Below are positions 35,230 through 46,945 of a stretch of DNA of 64,000 nucleotides, piece after piece. The position numbers were made by a program, and so were the translations under genes. Source of the DNA: Pteria penguin (Eukaryota; Mollusca; Bivalvia; Pterioida; Pteriidae); assembly GCA_035048485.1 (NCBI GenBank), contig CM068584.1, positions 63,098,420 through 63,162,419 of the forward strand. Reading direction: 5' to 3'. How positions within the stretch are numbered: the first letter of the stretch is position 1; each line of letters begins with the position of its first letter. The notes under the pieces are model-generated. The model ran no database searches and was not told the DNA's origin. It saw nothing but the letters and a program-made list of their open reading frames with translations.

Positions 35230-35340
35230 CAACATAAGTAAACCGTGCTCCTTGAACTATAGGAGTACAGAGTAACAGTCAGATGGGACGAAGATCAGGA
35301 CCTTGTGTCCTCTGAAAAGTTTTGGACAAGGACCGTCATA
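35230..35340 (-). mobile_element. Penelope-like element tail fragment, inverted
   Basis: aaaccgtgctccttgaacta, taacagtcagatgggacgaa and cttgtgtcctctgaaaag match the inverse of the element's 3' region at 58,560-58,680. Confidence 0.5.
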
Positions 35341-36119
35341 GAGTCCCCACCGCCCCGTTGGTCAGCGTGCAACGCTCAAGTAAAAGTCTGCATTGGGTTA
35401 TAGAGGGACATAATTCAAGACACTTGGTCATAGCGATGATTTCGGGGTCATACTGTCGATGTCGTTGAAGAAATTATTTAAGCAAAATAGTTCTATGTAC
35501 GAAGTGCCATGAGGTGCAACTCTTTTGATGATTAAACAACAGTTTAATAGAGTAAAAAAAATAAGGTTGAGATTTTCCCCAGTAACATGCTGCCGATGTT
35601 TATTTAACGAAAGCAATTGTTATATATTTTAATCTCCGACTTCAAATATTGTCTGCATAATTAAAGAAGTAATTAGAAATCTGAAAACACCCTTTCACAT
35701 ACAGTAAACAAATCCAAGTGCCAAAGGTATTTAGATGGATGGAGTTTACTTATTAGCGAAGCTGGATGAGGAAAACAAATTAAAAATTTCGGAAAATCAT
35801 ATAAAAATGAAAATAGATAAGTCAGTAAAGTGCTGACTATATTTCATTTAACGAAGGAAATGTATTTCTTTCTCTTTACAATGGTCACACGGCAGATTTG
35901 AAGGCAACATAGAACGGAAAATTGTATGTTAAGCTGTAAGAGATACCTATATTTGTACCATTTCAAAACTATGAGAACATTCATGGGAACCGTTCAATGA
36001 AATACAGATATATCATGTGTAGATTTATTATTTCGATGGAAGTTGTGAAAATAAGATACACCTATTGAAAAAGACAATGTTGTTTTGTTTTGTTTTGCGG
36101 TTTTTTTTTTTCATTTAGT
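35341..36119. other. Ancestral intron segment
   Basis: 35,630-35,760 (tccgacttcaaatattg ... tggatggagtttactt) reappears at 43,255-43,400 and 50,030-50,150, showing that intron and exon were duplicated together. No gene. Confidence 0.5.
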
Positions 36120-36480
36120 CCGGTATTCTGATAAAGGGGGCGATGGGAATTCTACGACAAGCCTCGATACAACCCTTTTAAAGAAGATAATATCCTGAAA
36201 ATCAACCCTCCTTTTTTGTTGGTAGTCCTTAGCTCGTTTTCAGGGTTTTTTTTATCTATAGGTAGTGTTAATTATATATTTTTTTTAATTGCAAAGATTG
36301 TGGATTGTCACTGCTGTTATTCTGAGTTTGAAAGCAGTAGTTGTGTAAACCATTTCAAAATAGCAACTGAATGTTAATTCAACCTTACATCGACCGTCCT
36401 GTCTCGCGTTGATATATTCTGATGTCATTTAAGGTGCTTATTATGTCCATGTCACTGTCTTTGTGTATGTGTGTGTGTGA
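36120..36480 (+). mobile_element. Penelope-like element tail fragment
   Basis: ggggcgatgggaattctacg, gcctcgatacaaccc and gaatgttaattcaacctt align in order with tails at 42,200, 45,640, 53,240 and 60,200. It ends in a (TG)n(AG)n microsatellite at 36,466-36,505. Confidence 0.5.
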
Positions 36481-37090
36481 GAGAGAGAGAGACAGAGAGA
36501 GAGATTTTTTGAGTCAGCATTTTAAAAACCTGCAATCCTTTAATATTGATGTGACTTAATAGCTGAGCCTCCCGGAATGGAAATAAGAAAGCAAGTGAGA
36601 CAGCAAAATTAGGCGCAGAATTATGAAAAATTAACTTCATTAATTCAGTTCAAATAAACATTCAGAATTGTAAGTGTTACTTCAGAGTAAAGTGCGCAAA
36701 TTGTATTGGTTACTCTAAAATGTTATACACATATCTATAAATAATAAAACGCCCATTCTGTTAAAGTTAACAACTCGAAGTGATAGAAGTATGAAGATAT
36801 AGTCTAATGATCAGTCCAGTTGGATGTGGAAAAACGAATTAACAAATATGTGCTTCGATTTCCAGTAGTGAATTAGCAAATCATTTGGTACAAATAAGGG
36901 AATTGAATCAAATACGCGTCATCCGATTGTGAAAAATGATAATGTGAATTGCATAGGAATGGTTCAACAATTTGCTCATTAATTTTGGGAAATGCGATTC
37001 ATTTCCTATTTTATAATCACTATTTTGGTGATACGAAACATTAAAAAACCTCTAAATTTGTATTTTGTAGGACACATTGATTTCACTTAC

Positions 37091-37189
37091 CGAATCCTTG
37101 GCATTGACATCGGCCTTAGCATCAATAAGTATCTCCACGGTATCAATGTGACCATGAGATGCTGCATTGTGAAGAAGAGTGTTCTGATA
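37091..37189 (-). CDS. Ankyrin repeat exon (older type)
   Basis: 99 bp, acceptor tctcattgtag, donor gtaagtg, phase 0. Encodes YQNTLLHNAASHGHIDT then VEILIDAKADVNAKDS. It combines the ADVNAKD turn of the amplified set with a distinct first helix, so it is a plausible relative of the ancestor of the expansion. The intron upstream of it (37.2-43.8 kb) is unusually long because of inserted elements. Confidence 0.88.
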
Positions 37190-37404
37190 CTACAATGAGA
37201 AATGTATGAATGACTCAGAATAGATTGTGCAGTTTCCACCAGCTGATGATACACAATGATGCCAATATGTTGACGTTACGGCATATACGGTAAAATATTA
37301 TAAGCCCATACTTTCCTTCAAATATGTAAGAAATTACTGTAATTGTCTTGAGAATGAAATATATACTTCAAACTTTCAGTCATCAAATTAAGTAAATCAC
37401 CTTA

Positions 37405-37500
37405 AAAATAAGGGATATCTCCCTCATGCATAGCTCTGCCGCAGATAGATTCTTTGGTTCACCTTTCGGTCATTTTGGCTTCAACAGTGTTCTTCAAATA
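37405..37500. repeat. Interspersed repeat E, inverted, left half
   Basis: cctcatgcatagctctgccg to ttcttcaaata is the inverse of 20,105-20,195. The element is split by a Tc1 transposon and resumes at 39,026. Confidence 0.75.
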
Positions 37501-37772
37501 TACCCAGGACTTTAAAAACGCCTATGTTTTTTTCATGTAAAAACATTGTTTTGAAAATAAATCGATTTTATTATCTGCTGAATATTGTGTGATTGCGGTT
37601 ACTTTCATGCTATCGACAAATCACTCAACCATAACGTAATACTGCTCATCCAAAAAGTACTCGACCACGTGCTCTACATTGAGTCATTTTCTTCAGAAAT
37701 AATATATACTGGTACCTAGTGCCTTTATCTATCCTGATTTCAAATTTTGCTTCTTTAAATCTAACGCGTAAA

Positions 37773-38727
37773 ATGCCGAGACTGTCTGAGCAACAGAGGT
37801 ATGCTGTTATTAGCCTTGTAGACGCCGGCATAAATCAAGGTATCATCGCAGGACGCTTCAACATCCATTTGTCTACAATCATGCAATCGCGTGACGACCA
37901 GACGTCAAGACGTTTCCATAAGGCAACTTCATTTACGTGACAAGTTTGCGACAGCCGTAGGCACGTAAAGAGATGTGATAGGTCGTCACGGTAGGCAAAT
38001 CCAACCCAGGACAGTACGCCGACGATTGAAAGAGCTAGGTTTGCTATGCCGTCGCCCATTGCAAGGCTTGATCCTAACTCCTCGCCACCGAAGAAATCGT
38101 CTGACCTGGTCCCGGAACATGCTTGCTAATCAACGTAATTGACATGACGTAGTGCTCAGCGACGAATCAATATTCAATTTGTCCATGGTTGACAGAAGAC
38201 GGCACATTTATAGGAGACGCAATGAAAGCTGCATAATTGAGCGTGACAAATTTGGCAGTGGTGGCGTGATGGTTTGGGGAGCTATCAATCAGCATCTCAA
38301 GTCATCACTGGTTATTTTGAGGAACACTCTTACCGCGAGGCGCTACATTGATGACGTTTTTCAGCCTGAACTCCTTCCATTAATTCAACGTCATCAAACT
38401 GTCAACAATCCTTTGACGTTTCAACAAGACAACGCACGTCCGAAAACGGCTAGAATCATGTTAAACTATTTAAACATCCAGGGAATTAATGTAATGGACT
38501 TTCCAGCACGTTCACCCGACCTCAATCCTATGGAGCACATGTGGGATGAGTTAGGGAGACGCTTACGTAAACGTCACTGTCAACCAAGAAGTGTGGATGA
38601 GTTGGCACGTGCTCTTCAAGAAGAGTGGAATAATATTCCTATGAGAAAAATTCGATCGTTATGTCATTACATGCGGTCCAAATTGCGTTCATGTGTTAAA
38701 GCAAAAGGGGGGCATACTCGTTACTAA
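37773..38727 (+). pseudogene. Tc1 transposase (DD34E), inactivated
   Basis: Starts MPRLSEQQRYAVISLVDAG, a paired-type helix-turn-helix region (INQGIIAGRFNIHLSTI). After a frameshift near 37,900 it continues RQLHLRDKFATAVGT, then GRHGRQIQPRTVRRRLKELG, and at 38,152 the catalytic core. Catalytic residues: first Asp in LSDES (38,161), second in QQDNARP, Glu in NPMEHMWDE. I count 34 residues between the second Asp and the Glu, the Tc1 spacing. Breaks are the frameshift with probable loss of a linker, TAA at 37,966, and TGA at 38,140 where Tc1 proteins usually have Trp. The last 191 codons are intact. About 318 codons in total, close to the usual 340. It is not functional as it stands. Confidence 0.88.
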
Positions 38728-38829
38728 ACAAAACACATGAAATGTTGGACGTGGTCTACATAACTGATGAAATCAAATCATTTTTAAAAGAAACGTGTGA
38801 TAGTATCAATCATATTGTCAAATATAATT

Positions 38830-39024
38830 AAAATTTTCGATATAAATCAAATTTAATGAAACTATTTACTCTAGTTGTTGATTAAACTATAATGATATTA
38901 GATAGGCGTTTTTTAAAGTCTCTGAGTATATAATTCAAATTTTCGAAATAAATCAAGTTTGATGCAATTATTTACCCTAGTTGTTGATTAAACTATCATG
39001 ATATTAGATAGGCGTTTTTAAAGT
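38830..39024. repeat. 106-bp direct repeat at the Tc1 3' end, two units
   Basis: Units share ttttcgatataaatcaa, ctagttgttgattaaacta and atgatattagataggcg, with a period of 106 bp (38,894 and 39,000). Confidence 0.8.
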
Positions 39025-39025
39025 A

Positions 39026-39130
39026 TATTTATAATTCTTGAGAATTCCAATCTTTCGGCCACGAGCATCACCGAAGAGACATAACTCGCCGAAATGCGCA
39101 TATGGTGCACAAAATTAAAAGGTATGTTTT
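39026..39130. repeat. Interspersed repeat E, inverted, right half
   Basis: gagcatcaccgaagagacat, cgaaatgcgcatatggtgca and aaattaaaaggtatg are the inverse of 19,985-20,085. Confidence 0.75.
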
Positions 39131-39364
39131 ATATTTATTATTAAACTGTTGTATACACTCTATTAGTTGAATGATTATTTTTCAATATACTTCTGTGAAA
39201 GATAGAAACTCGGGAAAGAATTAAATGAAAGCAATAGTAGCGTTATAATATGGCTCTGTATTCATGTACAAGGATCATCATTTTGGCACTCGAGATAAGG
39301 TTTTCAAACGCTATTCTTACCATTGCCTGTACTAATGATGATGGGTGAGGAAAACTACGAAAGT

Positions 39365-39475
39365 AACTGGTGTCACATGACTATGGCACTAACAACAATG
39401 TACCACAGTGGGCATTCACGGACCCCTGAAATTCAAAGGTGAGACCAGGTGCCCGAGTGAGCGTCTCCTGTTTGT
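39365..39475 (-). mobile_element. Penelope-like element tail fragment, inverted
   Basis: Inverse match to 31,971-32,110: ccacagtgggcattcacgga, tgagaccaggtgcccgagtg. Confidence 0.55.
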
Positions 39476-39910
39476 ACAAACTTAGTCGAATCAGCTTATT
39501 TATTTTTAGATCTCCGAAGGCTGGAGTATGTATGTCATTGATATCCAGAGAGAGTGTGTATATATTTTAGCACACTAATTTGTATTTTATAAACTATAAC
39601 GTTATGAATTTTTTAGGTTTATTGATGCCGAAGCATTTATAGCATGAGCATGGTTTTCACATACGTTAAATGTCCATCCTTTTGTAACTCGGTAAGAGGA
39701 CGACTATTTGATTCTAATACGTAGGGGGGGGGGGGACGCAAATTTGGTCGAGTCAGCTTATTTATTTTCAGATCTTTGAAGGATGGAATATGTATTTCAT
39801 TGATATCCGGAGACAGATTAATTATTTTATTGACGTTTTTGTCCCCAATAAATACTTGTTACAATTGCATTGCAATGTATGCCTTTAACAAAAAATATGC
39901 TGATAGAAAG

Positions 39911-40980
39911 TAAAGTAAGTAATAAAGTAAAACAAATAAATTGCGAACATTGCTTTAATGACATAGTTATTTATACTACTAGTTTCTATAGTAAAATAGT
40001 AGATATTCAGCAAAAATCATCCTGTATATTTTTACATGTTTTTGAATGTTCGAAAATAAACACCTATGGCCATCTAGAATTATTGGTCAATATCATTGTG
40101 TAATGTTTTCTATGTCTAAGGTTAATGATATAGGCCCACTTGGAAATCTTCCTACTGTTGTTTTCATGTATGTTAAATGAAGATACACATGTTTGTTGGT
40201 TTTACTTTTGTTCTCATTTCAAAGTCATGTTGGGTTTCTATTTTATATTTGAATACATCTGTTTAAATCATTTTACCAATGTTCTACAGACACCGATTTG
40301 AATGAAATGTAAAAGGTATGGAATACTGTCAACATCATAAATTTCTAAACGTACATGATTTGATTTAAACATCGACTTTGCATATGTGATCAGGTGAGAG
40401 ATTAAGGCCCATTTTGGCCACCCGGTTTAAAATATCCATATGCCTAGCATGCAATTGAGGGGTGGGAAATTGATTGGAAACTGGTGGCAATGGGGTGCGA
40501 ATGAGATTATTCCGAACAAGAACATGACGAAAAAACCAGATGGTAGAGCCCTTGTCCCATGTTTGCCGTTCAAAGTGGACATGCAAATATATTTTTAAAA
40601 GGCAACAGTTCTATTAAGTTCTGTCGAACATAGTGAATGCCTGATTTGTCCAATGCTATAAATTACGCTGTAGTTCGAGTTATACAGTTCAACTACAACA
40701 TATTATAATATAGGTAGAAATCTGGCGAGTGATGGGAGCCGAAAATAATCAATGTGTTTTCTACAGAATATTCAGCTTTAGATTTACATGATATGGTGTG
40801 TCTACTTGCTAACAAACAGGATATTTATTTTCATTTAAGTCAAAGCCAGATTTTCTTTTATATCCAGCATTACTTATTTCTTAATTCTGAGTATTGTTTT
40901 GTGGGTGCTATAGACATTATGTAAGAAATTTATGTTTCAGATGAGATGCCTTATTCATTATGTACAGTCAGTGTGATCCC
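39911..40980. repeat. 1.08-kb tandem unit, copy 1 (retroelement 5' flank)
   Basis: Direct repeat with 40,990-42,150: taaagtaagtaataaagtaa, gttggttttacttttgttct, tataggtagaaatctgg and cagtgtgatccc occur in the same order. The same block precedes the Penelope-like ORFs at 48.5 and 55.8 kb, so it is probably their 5' leader or pseudo-LTR. Confidence 0.7.
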
Positions 40981-40989
40981 GAGATAAAG

Positions 40990-42150
40990 TAAAGTAAATA
41001 ATAAAGTAAAACAAATAGATTCCAAACACTGCTTTAATTACATATTTCTTTATACTACTACTTTCTATAGTGAAGTATATAGGCTCTCGAAGTCTAGGTA
41101 TATATTAAGCAAAAATGATCCAGTACAATTTTACATGTTTTGGTCATCTACAAGCATTGGTTAATATGATTGCGCAATAATTTCTATGTCTAAGGTGAAT
41201 GGTATAGGCCCAGTTGCAAATCCTTTTACTATTGTTGTCATGTTCATATTCATGTATTGTATAGCTCCATGGTAACTTCTGCCACATAACTGAGCCAGTA
41301 ACTCCTCTTTTTTCTTTCATGTATGTTAAATGAAGATACGTATGTTTGTTGGTTTTACTTTTGTTCTCATTTCAAAGTCATGTTGGGTTTCTATTTTATA
41401 TTTGAATACATCCGTTAAAATCATTTTACCAATGTTCTACAGACACCGATTTGAATGAAATGTAAAAGGCATGAAACACTGTCAGCATCATGAATTTCTA
41501 AACGTACATGATTTGATTTAAACATCGACTTTGCATATGTGATCAGAAGAGAGATTAAGACCCCTTTTGGCCACTCGTGTTAAACTATCCATATGCCTAG
41601 CATGTAATTGAGAGGTGGACTACACCAAGGGAAGTCTGGGAAAGTAATTGAAAATTAATGGAATGGGATGGGAATGAGATTATTCCGAACAAGAACCTAA
41701 AGAAAAAATCAGATGGTAGAGCGCCTGTCCCCAGTTTGCACTTCAAAATGGACATGCAAATATATTTTTAAAAGGCAACAATTCTATAAATTTTGTTGAA
41801 CATACTGAATGCCTGATTTCTCCAATGCTATAAATTACGCTGCAATGCGAGTTATACAGCTAAACTACAACATATTATAATATAGGTAGAAATCTGGTGA
41901 TTGGAGCCGAAACAAAAAATCAATGTGTTTTCTACAGAATTTTCAGCTTTAGATTTGCATGGTATGGCATGTCTACTTGCTAACAGCCAGAATATTTTTC
42001 ATTTAAGTCAAAGCCAGTGTTGTTTTATGTCCAGCATTACTTATTTCTAAATTGTGAGTATTGTTTTGTAGGTGCATTATTTTGACATTATGTAGGGAAT
42101 TTTTGTTTCAAATAGAATACCCTGTTCATTATGTACATTCAGTGTGATCC
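40990..42150. repeat. 1.08-kb tandem unit, copy 2
   Basis: Second copy, longer by an insert at about 41,245-41,320 (tcatgtattgtatagctcca) that equals the retroelement tail at 60,217-60,280. Confidence 0.7.
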
Positions 42151-42199
42151 CACATCATCGTAGAAAATACCTCTTGTTCGGGGCCCCTGTATAGCGTTA

Positions 42200-42680
42200 T
42201 ACCATTTTGTTATTTGTATTATTGTTTCCTGGGCGATGAGATGTCTTCCACAAGCCTTGTCTAAACCATTTCCAAAGAAATAAGATCCTGAACTGTGTGC
42301 ACTTTTGTAATAGTTTATATATCACTGACCTAATCTTGCCTTCATCACTCATTTTTTCATTCAATGATAATAATTTTCATGACTTCTTATACAGATCACT
42401 ATCTTAATCATTGTTATCTTTATGGAGAGGTATTTATAATTTTGCGAATATATCATTTCTGATTACACTGCTTTTGTGCTGAGCTGAGTAGTAGTTACAT
42501 GAAATAGTATACAACTTCCATTGAATGTTGATCGACGTTCAAAACGGCCATCATGAGTGGCGTTCTATGATGCTTTATTCGGTGCTTATCATTGTTTTAT
42601 CGGTATGCCCGTGCATTTATTTCTCTCTGTTTCTCTCTGTATGTGCTGTGTTTTCAGTAAAGGAAGGGGCAGCTTTTATG
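42200..42680 (+). mobile_element. Penelope-like element tail fragment
   Basis: gggcgatgagatgtcttcca, gatcctgaactgtgtgcact, atcattgttatctttatgg and aatgttgatcgacgttc match 60,260-60,740 closely. A short plus-strand ORF (42,525-42,848) runs through it and is not called. Confidence 0.6.
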
Positions 42681-43003
42681 TCATATAACAGAACACATAC
42701 ATCTATATTTAAGAAAATAAGAATGCATTTTTTTATTTTTAATAGTATTTTTTCTAGAAAAGAAGACAGAAGATATCTGACCGAGATGTATGACACAAAT
42801 CGCCAAGCTCATGCACATAAAACAAGATACAAATTCCTTTTCAAGTAATATTTAATACTGTAACAGAATCAACAGGTTGCTAAAGTAGAGAAGAAATGAA
42901 AATAATAGATTTTTTATAAAAGAGAAATGCGATATTACGAAAATCATAGAGTGAAAAAAAGATTCCTGCCAGTTAAGTGTTGCCTATATCTTATTTAAAG
43001 AAA
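42681..43003. other. Intron segment shared with 60,740-60,850 and 49,840-50,000
   Basis: Recurring phrases only (ctagaaaagaagacagaaga; aacaggttgctaaagt). No gene. Confidence 0.45.
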
Positions 43004-43246
43004 CTGATTGATTTTTGTTTACGTCACACCACGAATATTTCACGTATATGGTGACTGTATCTGCCTGATGCGGAGCATACAAATTTTGACCTTTGCAACG
43101 GACCCACCCGACGCAGTGAGGGATCTTTAACGTGCCATGCATACCACGACACGGGGCCTCGGGTTTTACTGTCTCATCCGAAAGACAGGACACCGACATG
43201 ACCAGATCACGATTCCAGCTCGATACCACTAGGCCACGCTGGCTTC
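43004..43246 (-). mobile_element. tRNA-derived SINE with clear target duplication
   Basis: Flanked by atttaaagaaa at 42,993-43,003 and 43,247-43,257, an 11-bp target duplication. The minus-strand head gaagccagcgtggcctagtg is followed by the body (gacagtaaaacccgaggccc, gatccctcactgcgtcgggt) and the tail gtgacgtaaacaaaaatcaa. It is a separate insertion from the SINEs shared by the duplicated exon units. Confidence 0.88.
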
Positions 43247-43789
43247 ATTTAAAGAAATGAATATATAATAAATCTCAACTTCAAAATGTTGTACATATGT
43301 CTATAGAATTAATTAAAGATCTGAAAACGCCCTTTCTTATACAGTTAGCAAATCCAAGTGCTGGAAGTATCCAGATGGATGGAGTCTACTCATCAGCCAT
43401 GTTTGATGGGAAAACAAATTTACAAGTAAGAAAAATCATATCAAAGTGATAAAAGAGAAGTCATGTTTCTGGCAGTAAAGTGCTGACGATATTTAATTTA
43501 AAGAATAAATGTTCGTCTTAAATTTGACGTGAAAGTTAGATGACACTGAATTATTTGTGTTTGTATTCAACCGGAGAAAGACTGACAACTTTGTAGGACG
43601 ATCACTGTAACTCCAAACAAAATGTATTTAACAGGGTATTACCACCCGACACAGATTCAAAAGAACGGTTCAACACTCTGCCTGTTCAATTTGGGGAAAT
43701 GATCTTTGAAAGTCAATATTTCCAATGAGGATATGGAACATTAAAACAAGCTAAATGTTTATTTTGTAAGACATACTGATTTGACTTAC

Positions 43790-43888
43790 CGAACACATGG
43801 CATTGACATCCGCCTTAGCATCGATAAGCATCTTCACTATATTACTGTGACCTTTGTATACTGCATTGTGGAGTGGAGTGGCGTCATC
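43790..43888 (-). CDS. Ankyrin repeat exon, amplified set (Y type)
   Basis: 99 bp, acceptor ttaccttgtag, donor gtaagtc, phase 0. Encodes DDATPLHNAVYKGHSNI then VKMLIDAKADVNAMCS. The HNAVYKGHS first helix is shared with 44,936 and 52,530 and defines the Y type. The last three residues (MCS) are unique to this copy. It is the last amplified repeat before the older set. Confidence 0.9.
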
Positions 43889-44427
43889 CTACAAGGTAAA
43901 TGAAATGAATGTGAAAGAATACCACGTCATTTTTATTATACAAAGTGTGCAAATCTCACAAACTAATGACGCGAAATGGAGTTGAGCACTTGATTCAACA
44001 AAGAAGAAATCATTACGTAGAAAAAATATGAAATAAGTCTCGGGGAAATTTTAACAATAACGTCGAAGAGTACTTAAAAATCGAAAACCCGAATGCGCTG
44101 ATTTATTATTTTGATGGAAGTTGTTAGAATAAACTACGCATGTTCAAAGAAAATAAAAGCAAATTCATCTTCTGGTTTTTTTTTTTAATTTAACGTTAAG
44201 CTTAGATGACGCTAACTTATTTGTTCAATGTGTTTGGTTTAAAACTGACAAAGACAGACTAATCTCTTAAGTACTTACACTGTAAATCACAAAATAGCAT
44301 TTAACAGCGCATTCCTGAACGAAAAAAAGGAATACTGGTGACAAAATTAGAACTAGGAGTCAAATGATTGAAATATAGTGGTATTGGTGATTCGCCATTC
44401 CTGCAAAAAGGTGTGGAAAGGATTTTT

Positions 44428-44694
44428 GATTAAATATTTGTTTTGCGTGATACGGTTATTTCACGTATATGGTGACGCCATATGCGTGATGCAGTACATA
44501 GAAAATTTCTAGGTTTGCAACGGACCCACCCGAAATAGTGAGAGATCTTTCACGCTACACACATACCGTGGCACCCAACATCGGTTTTTATTGTCTCATC
44601 CGAAAGACAGGACATGTTGTGCCCAGGGCGGGGATCGAACCCGTGACCTCTATATCACCAGCTTATGCACCTGATCCACCAGGTCAAACGGGCT
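44428..44694 (-). mobile_element. Unit-associated SINE (minus), copy 1
   Basis: Head agcccgtttgacctggtgga, B box gggttcgatcccc, then body gtcctgtctttcggatgaga and gatctctcactatttcgggt. It sits about 240 bp downstream, in transcript terms, of the 44,936 exon. The same SINE occupies the same place beside four other exons, so it was inherited through duplication. Confidence 0.8.
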
Positions 44695-44935
44695 AAATGC
44701 AAAACAATGCCTCAACACTCTGCCTGTTTATTTTGGGGAAATCGTCTTTGAACTCCTTACTATTTTGGAATTGTTTGCCAACGTATGATGTTACATGTCA
44801 ATAGTCAGAACGAATATGAACATGGTGATGCAAATACAATTCTTTTCCAGTTTTATAGTCAGTATTTCCAATGGTGATATGGAGCATTAAAACAAGCTAA
44901 ATGTTTATTTTGTAAGACATACTGATTTGACTTAC

Positions 44936-45034
44936 TGATCTCTTAGCATTGACATCCGCCTTAGCTTCGATAAGCATATTCACTATATCACTGTGACCTT
45001 TGTATACTGCATTGTGGAGTGGAGTGACGTCATT
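44936..45034 (-). CDS. Ankyrin repeat exon, amplified set (Y type)
   Basis: 99 bp, acceptor ttttgtcttgtag, donor gtaagtc, phase 0. Encodes NDVTPLHNAVYKGHSDI then VNMLIEAKADVNAKRS. It differs from the 52,530 exon at five residues. The KRS end changes the turn that leads into the next repeat. Confidence 0.9.
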
Positions 45035-45390
45035 CTACAAGACAAAAGAAATGAATGTGAAAGAATACCACGTGATTTTTATTATACATAACGTGAAAAC
45101 TTCAGAAACTAACGACGCCAAATGGAGTTGAGCACTTGATTCAACAAAGAAGAAATCATTTACGCAAAAATGTATAAAGTATCATAAGGTATAACTGTTA
45201 TTAATATTAAATGAAGAGTTTTATTGGAAAACAGTGTTCCCATATATTCAGTGGTTTATTAGTGTTTAAATTCACATTTAGTTGCAGAATAAGAATAACC
45301 ACTAAAAAAGAAAGAAACAAGTCTCGAGGAAATTTTAACAATAAGGTCTCGCAGTGAAACTTAATTTCTGACAGGGTATTCGCCGATACC

Positions 45391-45598
45391 CGGGTCCGGC
45401 GCCATAAACTGAGAATATACTGAAGTCAAAATTTCATATTGTTCTGTTCATCAATGAATTAATAACTGGGGTTTGGATTTTATTTAGTTTTATTCTGTTG
45501 ATAAATTTATTTGAACGCTTGACAATGGAATGAATCAAAATAAAATATTTGGCTTAAATATATTCTCAATTATGGTGCCGGATCCCGAACAGTGTTTG
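45391..45598. mobile_element. Short inverted-repeat MITE (GGGTCCGG ends), copy 1
   Basis: Left end cgggtccggcgccataaact then gagaatatac; the right end read backwards is cgggatccggcaccataatt then gagaatatat. Roughly 40 bp of imperfect inverted repeats around about 130 bp. The superfamily is unclear, as no target duplication can be defined. Confidence 0.65.
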
Positions 45599-45639
45599 TA
45601 AAACACTCGCGTCGTATCCCCTAATTCATCATAGAGACT

Positions 45640-46110
45640 ATAACTCTTGTTCGGGGCCATATATCATCTTTTTATTCAGCATTGTGTTCTTGTTAACGGG
45701 GCGATGAAAACTCTTCTGCGAGACTTGTTTAAACCCCTACAAAGGAGATAATATCCTAAACTATGTCTACTTTTGTAATACTTTTCATGTCAGTGATCTT
45801 ATTTCGGCTTCAGACGGATCGATCGGTCATTTTTAAATTAAAAAACAATATAAATGTGCTTATTTTTATGACTTCTTGGATTGACCACTCTCCACTCTCT
45901 GAATCGTTATAATCTATATGGAGGGATATTTATAATTTTGTGAATGTACGATGTTGATTGCACTGCTTTCGTCTTGAGTTGGAAAGTAGTTATATGAATT
46001 ATTGAACAACACCAGTTGAATGTTAATCCACACTTAAATTGGCCATAATGAGTCGTGTTATGTGAGGATTAATTTGGTGCTTGCTAGTCTTTTATCTGCA
46101 TCTTCCTGCT
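45640..46110 (+). mobile_element. Penelope-like element tail fragment
   Basis: gttcggggccatatatcatc, acggggcgatgaaaactctt, gatgttgattgcactgcttt and aatgttaatccacacttaaa align with the tails at 36,120, 53,240 and 58,560-58,930. Confidence 0.55.
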
Positions 46111-46670
46111 TTTCAAATATTAATTGAAAACGCCATTGCCAAAATATTCCATTGTAGTGACATTACGGCATATACGGTAAAATAGTATAAGTCCATACTT
46201 TTCTTCAAATATGTAATAAATTACTGAATTAGTCTTCAGCATGAAAGTGATACATTTCATTTTCTTTAAACTGTTGCATACACTGTATTTGTTGACTGAT
46301 TATCTTAGGATATACTTCTGTGAAAGTTACATACATTTCATTTTCTTTATTAGACATTTGTATACTATCTATTTGTGGACTGAATCTTTCAATATACGTC
46401 TGTGAAAGATACAGAATCGTGTAGGAATTAAATGAAAGCAATAGTATCGTTATCATATGTCCCTGTATTCATGTACAAGGATCAACATTTCCAAATCCTT
46501 CTCCTACCATTGTCTCTAGTGATATTAACCAATCAATAATGATTGGTAATGCTGTACAAAACAAAACACATTGGCCAGAATAAACTAAACCTTCAATGCG
46601 TATTGGGTCAACAATTTACCAACGTCGCCAATGCACACATTATATGAATCATATATATCTGAATGTTGTT

Positions 46671-46940
46671 GAAGCCGGCGTGGCCTAGTGGTATTGCGCT
46701 GGACTCCTGATCGGGAGGCCGGGGTTCGATTCCCGCTCTGGTCATGCCGGTGTCCTGTCTTTCGGATGAGACGGTAAAAACAGAGGCCCCCTGTCGTGGT
46801 ATGCAATACACATTAAAGATCCCTCACTGCTTCGGGTGGGTCCGTTGCAAAGGTCAAAATTTATATGCCCCGCATCAGGCAGATGCCGTCAACATATACG
46901 TGAAATATTCGTGGAGTGACGTTAAACAAAAATCAATCAA
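46671..46940 (+). mobile_element. Full-length tRNA-derived SINE with target duplication
   Basis: Flanked by tctgaatgttgtt at 46,658-46,670 and 46,941-46,953 (13 bp). Head gccggcgtggcctagtggta, B box gggttcgattcccg, complete body, and tail gttaaacaaaaatcaatcaa. The anticodon-loop position reads CCT. It is the least diverged SINE in the window. A copy with an internal deletion at 54,263 has the same flanks, so the insertion predates the duplication of this region. Confidence 0.9.
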
Positions 46941-46945
46941 TCTGA

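Larger units (their letters stand above)
37501..39025 (+). mobile_element. Tc1-type DNA transposon nested in repeat E
   Basis: Left end carries actttaaaaacgcctat at 37,509-37,525; the right end has its exact inverse, ataggcgtttttaaagt, at 39,008-39,024. Both sides abut TA, and the uninterrupted copies of repeat E give the empty site. The right terminus is doubled: an extra end (ataggcgttttttaaagtctctgag) lies 106 bp inside, and that inner version pairs better with the left outer bases (tacccaggacttt). It encodes the dead transposase at 37,773-38,727. Confidence 0.8.

Noticed and set aside
42525..42848. 107-codon plus-strand ORF
   Set aside because: Runs through a retroelement tail and repeated intron. 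The paralogous tail at 60,590-60,830 does not keep the frame.
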